Assembly (NCBI GenBank): GCA_004377275.1
Contig: SOIC01000201.1
Span: 1-8,352, forward strand
Direction: 5' to 3'
DNA length: 8,352 bases
Source of the DNA: Dehalococcoidia bacterium
GTDB taxonomy: Bacteria; Chloroflexota; Dehalococcoidia; E44-bin15
Shown: piece by piece, positions 1 to 5,151 of the stretch
Numbering within the stretch: position 1 is the stretch's first letter
Layout: every line of letters begins with the position of its first letter
Position numbers and translations under genes: made by a program
The notes under the pieces: generated by a model
Databases searched by the model: none
Seen by the model: only the letters and a program-made list of their open reading frames with translations
What the model was told of the DNA's origin: nothing

Positions 1-132
1 GAATCCAGACCTCCGCTTGACTGAGAGATTCTTCGGTCGCCTTGCTTCCTCAGAATGACAGAATGCGAAGGAGTCAGGGTGACTGAGAGGTCGCGAGAGT
101 CGTCATCTTAACAGATATTATCCTCCCCGACA
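1..132. repeat. Gene-free left edge with a candidate dispersed intergenic repeat
   Basis: No credible coding sequence lies here. Read on the minus strand, positions about 24-60 have the form TCATTCTGAG, a short GC-rich middle, then GAAGAATCTC. I recall this pattern as a common dispersed intergenic repeat in Chloroflexota and some other genomes; that is memory, not a search. The arms ATTCT (28-32) and AGAAT (52-56) are inverted around a 19-base middle. GACTGAGAG occurs twice in direct orientation, at 19-27 and 81-89. The element lies just past the stop codon of the minus-strand lipoprotein gene. No T-run follows a hairpin on that strand, so I do not call a terminator. The left boundary may lie outside the window. 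Confidence 0.4.
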
Positions 133-864
133 TCACGTCATATCTATTATTGTAGCGTCCGGCGCAACCTGGTAGATATCGAACATAGCATCGGAGATGC
201 TCGGGTTCAGGTCTACGTTTGTAAACTCCATTGTGTACGCATAGCCAGCCTGAGTGAACTCCCCTTTTACCAGCCAGCCGCTGTTGGATATCCAGTATGT
301 AGCCGTGACTCCATCGCCAAGGTTACAGGTGAACTTGGTGCATGATTGCCCGGCAATGGTCTCGTGGTCATCCTTAGATGCACCACCAGGGCATGCTATC
401 TGCATCGCTTGGAGTATGGTGTATTCTGACACAGTGCCGTAGTAATTTTCGGTAAACCAAAGCGCGTACGCAGCACCCGGGTTCACCCCAGACATCGTAG
501 GCCACTTATATGCTAGATTCTCATCTGGGTAACACATCCAGTTGGATTCGCCATCGTCTATGAATATGACAGTCGCGGTCTCCGCGCCTTGCTCCGTCAT
601 GCTCCAGTCGACTCTCGATTTCTCCCCTTTGACCCACACATCCATGGATGCTGTATCATCATCCGAGTCTGACCACTCCATGGAGTACTGAAAGGTTCCC
701 GGCAGCTCGCCAATCTCCTCCGTTGGCGTAGGGGTAGGCGTAGCCATAGGCGTTGGCGTAGCCATAGGCGTTGGCGTTGGCTCGGCTTCCCCGTCACCAC
801 ATCCCATAGCTACCCCGACTGCTATTAGGGCAACTATCAATCCGGACATCACAAATTTCTTCAT
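133..864 (-). CDS. Secreted lipoprotein with Thr-Pro linker and LolA/DUF4412-like C-terminal domain
   Basis: A 243-residue lipoprotein precursor. Residues 1-21 are a short basic start and a hydrophobic segment ending in AMG before Cys22, a slightly degenerate lipobox, so the mature protein should be lipid-anchored outside the membrane. Residues 29-48 are a low-complexity Thr-Pro-Met-Ala linker. Residues about 54-243 form a globular domain with alternating strands (VWVKGEKSRVDWS, VIFIDDGESNWMCY, FTNVDLNPSISDAMFDIY). That pattern resembles the LolA or DUF4412 beta-sheet lipoprotein-carrier fold; the resemblance is inferred from sequence style only. Four cysteines (111, 158, 175, 180) could form disulfides. 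The start at 864 is preferred over the in-frame ATG at 906, because GAGGTG lies 8 bases upstream and the predicted -10 box (897-902) would exclude the longer start from the message. Substrate and precise function are unknown. Confidence 0.8.
   Translation of the reverse strand: MKKFVMSGLIVALIAVGVAMGCGDGEAEPTPTPMATPTPMATPTPTPTEEIGELPGTFQYSMEWSDSDDDTASMDVWVKGEKSRVDWSMTEQGAETATVIFIDDGESNWMCYPDENLAYKWPTMSGVNPGAAYALWFTENYYGTVSEYTILQAMQIACPGGASKDDHETIAGQSCTKFTCNLGDGVTATYWISNSGWLVKGEFTQAGYAYTMEFTNVDLNPSISDAMFDIYQVAPDATIIDMT
724..780 (-). repeat. Tandem repeat encoding the Thr-Pro-Met-Ala linker
   Basis: An 18-base unit is repeated exactly at 737-754 and 755-772, flanked by partial 6-base units. It adds six residues per copy to the linker after the lipid-anchored cysteine, in frame. 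Copy number can probably change by replication slippage without breaking the protein. Confidence 0.75.
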
Positions 865-896
865 CGTGACTGCACCTCGCTTGTTTATTTTCAAGG

Positions 897-925
897 AATG
901 TAGCATGAGATCGGCTAAAAGTCAA
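897..925 (-). promoter_or_regulatory. Predicted sigma70-type promoter of the lipoprotein gene
   Basis: On the minus strand, TTGACT (925-920) is followed after 17 bases by TACATT (902-897). The boxes match the consensus at 5/6 and 4/6. Transcription would start near 890, giving a leader of about 26 bases with GAGGTG at 878-873. The -10 box nearly abuts the upstream ATG at 906-904, which would not be transcribed. This supports the start at 864 and suggests transcription independent of guaB3. Confidence 0.55.
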
Positions 926-939
926 GGGCGCTATTAGGC

Positions 940-2073
940 CTACGGGAGTTGCCAGAACTTGCCCTCGGTCTTTATCGCCGGGGCGAGCACCATCTCGACG
1001 CGCTGCATCTCCTTGATGGACTGGGCGCCACACATACCCATGGCGGTGCGCAGCGCCCCGATAAGGTTTTGCGTTCCGCCGGTGACCGAGGCTGGCCCGA
1101 GGAGGATCTGCTCCAGGCTGCCCGAGGTGCCCACCTTGATCCTTGTCCCCCGGGGCAATGCCGGGTGGGGATTGGCCATGCCCCAGTGGCTGCCTCGCCC
1201 CGGGGCCTCCTCGGCCTGAGCCAGAACTGAGCCCAGCATTACGGCGTCGGCACCGGAGGCGAAGGCCTTACACAGGTCGCCACCGGTGCGGATACCGCCA
1301 TCAGTAATCACGGCAACATACCTCCCTGTCTCCTGGAGATATTGCTCCCTGGCGGCAGCGCAGTCCATGGTAGCCGTTACCTGGGGAACGCCGACCCCCA
1401 GAACCTCTCTGGTGGTGCACGCCGCCCCGGGTCCCACGCCGACGAGGATGCCGGCGATGCCCTCCCTCATAAGCGATAGCGCTGCGCTATAGCTGACGCA
1501 GTTGCCCACAATAATCGGAGCAGGCATTACCTGGCAAAGCTCGGAGAAGACGAGCCCATGATAGCTTTTCGAGATGTGGTGGGCCGAGGTCACAGTGGAC
1601 TGCACCACAAAGATATCCACCCCTGACTCCGCGGCGATAGGGGCGAATTGCTTAGTGTTCTGGGGCGTCACTGAGGCGGCACAAATCGCTCCGGCGCGCT
1701 TAATCTCCCTTATTCGCTCTTCAACGAGGTTTTCCTTGATCGGCGCGGAGTAGACCTTTTGCAGGAAGGGGGTGACCTCATCATCGGGAACGCTGGCGAT
1801 CTCCGCTAACACTGCATCGGCATCCTCATAGCGGGTCTGCACACCCTCCAGATTGAGCACCGCAAGTCCCCCTAACCTGTTCAGTAAAACAGCAAACCGA
1901 GTGTCCACCGCAGCGTCCATCGCGGAGGCGAGGATGGGGATAGGGAAGGTGAAGCTGCCCACGGTGAAATCGATGTTTACCTGTTCGGGGTTGATGGTAG
2001 TATCTCCCGGAACCAGCGCTACTTCGTCAAAACTATAGCACCGCCTCATCTCTTTGAACTGGGGAGCAGGCAT
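940..2073 (-). CDS. guaB3: GuaB3-type IMP dehydrogenase family protein without CBS domains
   Basis: A 377-residue single (beta/alpha)8-barrel of the IMP dehydrogenase/GMP reductase family. The catalytic loop is GVGPGAACTTRE with Cys219, which in the family forms the covalent nucleotide intermediate. The phosphate-binding segments are ITDGGIRTGGD (256-266) and GADAVMLGS (274-282). The C-terminal flap region has GRGSHWGMANPHPALPRGT (292-310) and GTQNLIGALRTAMGMCGA (333-350), which I recognise as GuaB3 signatures. Canonical GuaB has a pair of CBS domains inserted in the barrel; here there is none and the length fits GuaB3. Cyanobacterial GuaB3 has been shown to act as an IMP dehydrogenase, while the actinobacterial type has no settled function, so IMP to XMP oxidation is likely but unproven here. 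The start is well supported: AAGGAGGG (2088-2081) lies 7 bases upstream. The protein is presumably cytosolic. Confidence 0.9.
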   Translation of the reverse strand: MPAPQFKEMRRCYSFDEVALVPGDTTINPEQVNIDFTVGSFTFPIPILASAMDAAVDTRFAVLLNRLGGLAVLNLEGVQTRYEDADAVLAEIASVPDDEVTPFLQKVYSAPIKENLVEERIREIKRAGAICAASVTPQNTKQFAPIAAESGVDIFVVQSTVTSAHHISKSYHGLVFSELCQVMPAPIIVGNCVSYSAALSLMREGIAGILVGVGPGAACTTREVLGVGVPQVTATMDCAAAREQYLQETGRYVAVITDGGIRTGGDLCKAFASGADAVMLGSVLAQAEEAPGRGSHWGMANPHPALPRGTRIKVGTSGSLEQILLGPASVTGGTQNLIGALRTAMGMCGAQSIKEMQRVEMVLAPAIKTEGKFWQLP

Positions 2074-2114
2074 AATCTATCCCTCCTTGCCCTTGACTGC
2101 AGATTGTAGAGGAC

Positions 2115-2144
2115 ACTATATCAGAGGAGCAGGCCCAAAGTCAA
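2115..2144 (-). promoter_or_regulatory. Predicted sigma70-type promoter of guaB3
   Basis: On the minus strand, TTGACT (2144-2139) and TATAGT (2120-2115) are separated by 18 bases, each matching the consensus at 5/6. Transcription would begin near 2108, leaving a leader of about 35 bases with a strong ribosome binding site. The leader shows no riboswitch-like structure. Confidence 0.6.
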
Positions 2145-2181
2145 CGCCAAGGGAAGAGAGCGTTTACGAATGTTTATTATT

Positions 2182-2204
2182 CCCACCCTCCCGCCCTCCC
2201 GCCC
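2182..2204 (-). promoter_or_regulatory. G-quadruplex motif upstream of guaB3 promoter
   Basis: The plus strand carries six CCC tracts separated by single bases, including a tandem CCCTCCCG unit at 2186-2193 and 2194-2201. The minus strand therefore has six GGG tracts with one-base loops, the arrangement that gives very stable parallel quadruplexes. It lies about 38 bases upstream of the predicted guaB3 -35 box, on the guaB3 coding strand. The motif is plain in the sequence; any regulatory role is inference. Confidence 0.5.
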
Positions 2205-2224
2205 TGGGGAGCTTCGCTTCCTAA

Positions 2225-2279
2225 CTCACAGGGGTGTGGGGGCGCTAGCCCCCGAAGTTATCTCTTGGGTGTGTGTGAG
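2225..2279. repeat. Nested inverted repeat in the divergent intergenic region
   Basis: The inner perfect hairpin is GGGGGC (2238-2243), loop GCTA, GCCCCC (2248-2253). CTCACA (2225-2230) and TGTGAG (2274-2279) form an outer 6-base inverted pair around it. There is no T-run directly after the hairpin on the plus strand, so a simple intrinsic terminator is unlikely. The form resembles GC-rich intergenic repeats, but no second copy is present in this window. Confidence 0.4.
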
Positions 2280-2303
2280 GGCAGAAAAACTAAACAATCT
2301 CAG

Positions 2304-2332
2304 TGGACGGGTGAGGGTCGGTAGGATATAAT
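2304..2332 (+). promoter_or_regulatory. Predicted sigma70-type promoter for the small gene and rsmI unit
   Basis: TGGACG (2304-2309, 4/6 to consensus) and a perfect TATAAT (2327-2332) are separated by 17 bases. Transcription should begin near 2339, only a few bases before the strong AAAGGAGG ribosome binding site at 2341-2348. This is the best promoter on the plus strand of the window and the likely start of the rsmI-metG-tatD-prenyl synthase transcript. Confidence 0.6.
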
Positions 2333-2357
2333 AGTTCGCCAAAGGAGGTGGTAGAAA

Positions 2358-2590
2358 ACGGCAATCTATATTAAGACGTTATCCTTCTTCACAAGGGGAG
2401 CGTCAAAAGAAGGGTTCAATTCCGAAAAGGATGATTCTAAAGTGAACGCTGCCCTCCAGCAACTTCAAAGCCACGGAGCTAAGATTATGGATGTCAAAGT
2501 AGCCTTGGGGGGCAGTTTTTAGACCACTATTTTACGGGCGTCGTAGCGGTCTACTTGATCACCTACGAGGCCCCCAATCCCATAGCTTAA
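2358..2590 (+). pseudogene. Broken small gene: ACG in place of start, single-base frameshift
   Basis: A small protein can be read from 2358 (ACG GCA ATC TAT ATT) to TAG at 2520-2522, 54 codons. It then continues in the -1 frame from TTA at 2519 to TAA at 2588-2590, for 77 residues in total. The second part (GVVAVYLITYEAPNP) reads as a natural last strand after the first part's helix and strand (VNAALQQLQSHGAKIMDVKV). Loss of one base in the G6 run (2507-2512) or the T5 run (2516-2520) would explain the shift. The ACG sits 9 bases after the strong site AAAGGAGG, where an ATG would be expected; one T-to-C change accounts for it. The helix-strand-strand pattern weakly recalls small DUF4177 or Cse60-like proteins, but I do not recognise the family. 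With two lesions a pseudogene is likeliest; a rare ACG start plus recoding, or a homopolymer sequencing error, remain possible. It ends 17 bases before rsmI. Confidence 0.6.
2449..2520 (+). terminator. Terminator-like long hairpin plus T-run inside the broken small gene
   Basis: CTGCCCTCC (2449-2457) can pair with GGGGGGCAG (2507-2515) over nine positions, eight Watson-Crick and one G-U. TTTTT (2516-2520) follows directly. The 49-base loop is unusually long for an intrinsic terminator. If the upstream frame is not translated, this fold could reduce read-through into rsmI. The pairing is visible; termination activity is inferred and uncertain. Confidence 0.3.
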
Positions 2591-2607
2591 CCAAGCGTGA
2601 ATGAGCG

Positions 2608-3420
2608 ATGTCTACCCTTTATATTGTAGCCACCCCGATAGGCAATCTGGAGGATGTCTCCTTGCGTGCCCTGCGCATCCTGAGTCAGGTAGCGCTCATT
2701 GCCGCAGAGGACACCCGTAAGACGAGGCGTCTCCTTTCCGCCTATGGTATCAAGGCCCGCTTGACTAGCTACCACGAGCACAGTAAAGAGGCTAAGCTTT
2801 CCTACCTGCTGAGCCGTCTTGAGCGGGGGGATGTGGCTCTTGTTTCCCAAGCGGGGATGCCGGGGATCAGCGACCCGGGATATGAACTGGTGGCGGCGGC
2901 AATAGAGCGGGGCATCTCTATTGTCCCCATCCCCGGGCCCTCCGTTTTAGTCACCGCCCTCGCTGTCTCCGGGCTGCCCGCCAGCGAGTTTAGCTACCTG
3001 GGTTTCCTGCCCCGCAGGAAGGGCCAGCGGAGAAGGCTTCTGCAGCGTATTGCCGATGAGGAGAGGACGATAATCGCTTTCGAGGCGCCTCACCGCCTCG
3101 TCACCACATTGGAGGACATCCTGGATGTCCTGGGGGATCGCCGGATGGCCGTCTGCAGGGAGCTGACAAAGCTCCATGAGGAGGTCTTTCGAGGGGCGGT
3201 GAGCGCTGCCATTGCCCACTTCCGCGAGCCGATGGGGGAGTTCACCCTGGTTATTGAAGGGAAGCCGAAAGGGGAAAGGGCGCTCACCGCCCCCGTGGAA
3301 AGGGAACTGCGCCGCTTGTACCAAGAGGGCCTTTCCGCTAAGGAGGCCGTCTCACGGGTCGCCGAGGTGACAGGCGTCTCCAAAAAGGAACTCTACAAGG
3401 CCTGGCTGAGGCTTGGCTAG
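2608..3420 (+). CDS. rsmI: 16S rRNA (cytidine1402-2'-O)-methyltransferase RsmI
   Basis: A 270-residue enzyme of the tetrapyrrole methylase superfamily. In this family RsmI uses S-adenosylmethionine to methylate the 2'-OH of C1402 in 16S rRNA, in the decoding centre of the small subunit. Landmarks in order: LYIVATPIGNLEDVSLRAL (4-22), AEDTRKTRRLL (33-43), VSQAGMPGISDPG (79-91), IPGPSVLVTALAVSGLP (108-124), GFLPRRKGQRR (132-142), FEAPHRL (158-164) and CRELTKLHEE (183-192). A C-terminal helical part (LSAKEAVSRVAEVTGVSKKE, 242-261) is typical of the family. The first Asp of the usual SDAGTP motif is Gln81 here and the Thr is Met84. The start at 2608 is forced because TGA at 2602 is in frame just upstream; the ribosome binding site is weak, so coupling to the upstream small gene may once have helped. 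Length fits the family. Confidence 0.95.
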   Translation: MSTLYIVATPIGNLEDVSLRALRILSQVALIAAEDTRKTRRLLSAYGIKARLTSYHEHSKEAKLSYLLSRLERGDVALVSQAGMPGISDPGYELVAAAIERGISIVPIPGPSVLVTALAVSGLPASEFSYLGFLPRRKGQRRRLLQRIADEERTIIAFEAPHRLVTTLEDILDVLGDRRMAVCRELTKLHEEVFRGAVSAAIAHFREPMGEFTLVIEGKPKGERALTAPVERELRRLYQEGLSAKEAVSRVAEVTGVSKKELYKAWLRLG

Positions 3421-3423
3421 CCT

Positions 3424-3452
3424 TTGTATTTTAACCTAGCTCGTGATAGAAT
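3424..3452 (+). promoter_or_regulatory. Possible internal extended -10 promoter before metG
   Basis: TAGAAT (3447-3452, 5/6) is preceded by TG one base upstream (TGATAGAAT), an extended -10 element. A weak -35 candidate, TTGTAT (3424-3429, 3/6), lies at 17-base spacing. Transcription would start near 3459, just before the metG ribosome binding site. It could give metG some expression independent of rsmI. Confidence 0.4.
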
Positions 3453-3477
3453 AAGCCAGCGTTGCGGAAGGATGGTA

Positions 3478-5151
3478 ATGACGGAGCGGGTATTTATCGG
3501 GGTCGCCTGGCCCTACGCCAATGGCCCTCTTCACCTAGGCCAGATAGCCGGTGCATATTTGCCTGCGGACATATTTGCCCGCTACAACCGCCTTAAGGGC
3601 AACGATGTGCTCATGGTCTCGGGCTCTGACCAGCATGGTACCCCGATTACGGTGCGCGCGGAGCAGGAGGGCAGGCCACCGAAGGAGATCGCTGACCACT
3701 ATCACCAGGACTTCCTCGACTCGTGGCAGAAATTCGGTATCTCGTTTGACCTTTTCACCACCACCGATACCCCCAACCATCATAAGCTTACTCAGGACCT
3801 CTTTCTGACGCTTAAGGATAAGGGCTATATTTATCGTGACACCATGGTGCTTCTCTACTGTTCCAGCTGCAGCCGGTTTCTGCCCGATCGCTATGTGGAA
3901 GGGACCTGCCCCTACTGCCACTTCGAAGGGACAAGGGGAGACCAGTGCGATAACTGCGGCAAGCCCCTAAATCCGGCGGACCTGATCGATCCCTATTGCC
4001 GATTATGCAACTCCGTTCCCGAGGTCAGGGAGTCGGAGCACTTCTTCCTCCGCCTGAGCGCATTCAACGACCAGCTCATTGAATGGGTGAGGGGGCAGTC
4101 CCACTGGAAGCAGAATGTGCGCAATTTTACCACTAGCCTTTTGACTGAAGGGCTGAAGGATCGGGCGATCACCAGGGATATTGAGTGGGGCATCCCGGTG
4201 CCCGTTGCCGGCTTTGAGGACAAACGAATCTATGTATGGTTTGAGGCAGTGATCGGATACCTCTCGGCGAGCGTGGAGTGGGCGGGGCGCTCGGGCGATG
4301 CGGAGAGATGGCGCCAGTTCTGGCAGGGGGATGCCAAGACCTATTACTTCGTAGGCAAGGACAATATTCTCTTTCATACCATTATCTGGCCAGTGATGCT
4401 CCTGGGCTATGGGGGGCTCAACCTCCCTTACGATGTACCCGCCAACGAGTTCCTGACCCTCGAGGGGCGGGCACTCTCCACCAGCCGCAACTGGGCGGTC
4501 TGGCTCCCCGATTATCTGGAGCGCTACGATCCCGACCCCTTACGCTACTTTCTGTCGGTGAGTATGCCCGAGGATGGGGATAGCGATTTTTCATGGCGGG
4601 AGTTTGTGCGCCGCAACAACGATGAGCTGGTGGCCACCTATGGAAACCTGGTTCATCGGGTGCTCACCATCACCTATCGCAACTTCGACGGCCGGGTTCC
4701 ATCGCCCGGCGAGCTGGATGAGCGAAGCAGCGCGCTTCTCAAGAGAGCGGAGGATGCCCTCGACACTGTAGACGGGCTGCTTCACCAGTGTCACTTCAGG
4801 GAGGCGATTAGAACAGCGATGGGCCTGGCGCAGGAGGCGAATCGCTACATTGATGAGAAGGCCCCATGGAAAAGGCTTGAGGATGAGCGTGAGGGCGCTG
4901 CCACCAGTTTATATGTGGCCCTCTCGGTGATCTCGTGTCTCAAGACGCTTTTTGATCCCTTCTTGCCCTTTAGCTCGCAGAAATTGCACCAGCTTCTCGG
5001 CTTCGAAGGAAGGGTGGAGGAAGGTGGCTGGTCGATAGCCAGGCTATCGCCTGGTCGACAGCTAGCCCCTCCCCAGCACCTTTTTACCAAGCTGGATGAG
5101 GAGATAGTAGCCGAGGAGGATGCCAGGTTGGAGCATGCCCGTATTAGTTGA
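3478..5151 (+). CDS. metG: Methionyl-tRNA synthetase (MetRS), lysine-free KMSKS loop
   Basis: A 557-residue class I aminoacyl-tRNA synthetase that charges tRNA-Met with methionine using ATP, in the cytosol. The HIGH motif appears as PLHLGQ (17-22) after VAWPYANG. A connective domain has four CxxC knuckles (C128/131, C144/147, C157/160, C174/177), the two-zinc arrangement. EWGIPVP (236-242), YVWFEAVIGY (252-261) and FVGKDNILFHT (291-301) are family landmarks. The KMSKS loop reads RALSTSRNW (331-339), with no lysine at either KMSKS position. A helical anticodon-binding domain follows, and there is no C-terminal EMAPII/Trbp111-like domain, so the enzyme is probably of the short type. The start ATG at 3478 has GGAAGGA (3466-3472) 5 bases upstream; the longer reading from TTG 3424 lacks such a site and adds a non-conserved tail. 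The 3' end overlaps tatD. Confidence 0.95.
   Translation: MTERVFIGVAWPYANGPLHLGQIAGAYLPADIFARYNRLKGNDVLMVSGSDQHGTPITVRAEQEGRPPKEIADHYHQDFLDSWQKFGISFDLFTTTDTPNHHKLTQDLFLTLKDKGYIYRDTMVLLYCSSCSRFLPDRYVEGTCPYCHFEGTRGDQCDNCGKPLNPADLIDPYCRLCNSVPEVRESEHFFLRLSAFNDQLIEWVRGQSHWKQNVRNFTTSLLTEGLKDRAITRDIEWGIPVPVAGFEDKRIYVWFEAVIGYLSASVEWAGRSGDAERWRQFWQGDAKTYYFVGKDNILFHTIIWPVMLLGYGGLNLPYDVPANEFLTLEGRALSTSRNWAVWLPDYLERYDPDPLRYFLSVSMPEDGDSDFSWREFVRRNNDELVATYGNLVHRVLTITYRNFDGRVPSPGELDERSSALLKRAEDALDTVDGLLHQCHFREAIRTAMGLAQEANRYIDEKAPWKRLEDEREGAATSLYVALSVISCLKTLFDPFLPFSSQKLHQLLGFEGRVEEGGWSIARLSPGRQLAPPQHLFTKLDEEIVAEEDARLEHARIS
5028..5062 (+). repeat. Small palindrome and direct repeat in the 3' end of metG
   Basis: CGATAG (5033-5038) and CTATCG (5044-5049) form a perfect hairpin with a 5-base loop. 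The 12-base segments at 5028-5039 and 5051-5062 are direct repeats with one mismatch. They lie in the poorly conserved C-terminal stretch of MetRS. They may be a local duplication; there is no T-run and no evidence of termination. Confidence 0.35.

Noticed and set aside
724..780. CRISPR-like repeat
   Set aside because: Units are contiguous, in frame and coding; there are no spacers.
865..906. Longer start of the lipoprotein at ATG 906
   Set aside because: It would add 14 residues before the signal peptide and falls beside the predicted -10 box; the good ribosome binding site serves ATG 864.
2348..2374. Short leader peptide from GTG 2348 (eight codons)
   Set aside because: The GTG overlaps the ribosome binding site itself, and the peptide shows no regulatory codon bias.
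2514..2522. Canonical -1 ribosomal frameshift heptamer at AGTTTTTAG
   Set aside because: It does not fit X XXY YYZ: the AGT tRNA could not re-pair after slipping. A lost base in the G6 or T5 run explains it more simply.
2947..3324. 125-codon minus-strand frame inside rsmI
   Set aside because: It is antisense to conserved RsmI motifs and reads as compositional noise.
3424..3477. Upstream TTG start of metG
   Set aside because: No ribosome binding site, non-conserved extension, and a probable promoter in the same bases; GGAAGGA is placed for ATG 3478.
4278..4583. 101-codon plus-strand frame inside metG
   Set aside because: It is an out-of-frame shadow of MetRS with no recognisable protein features.
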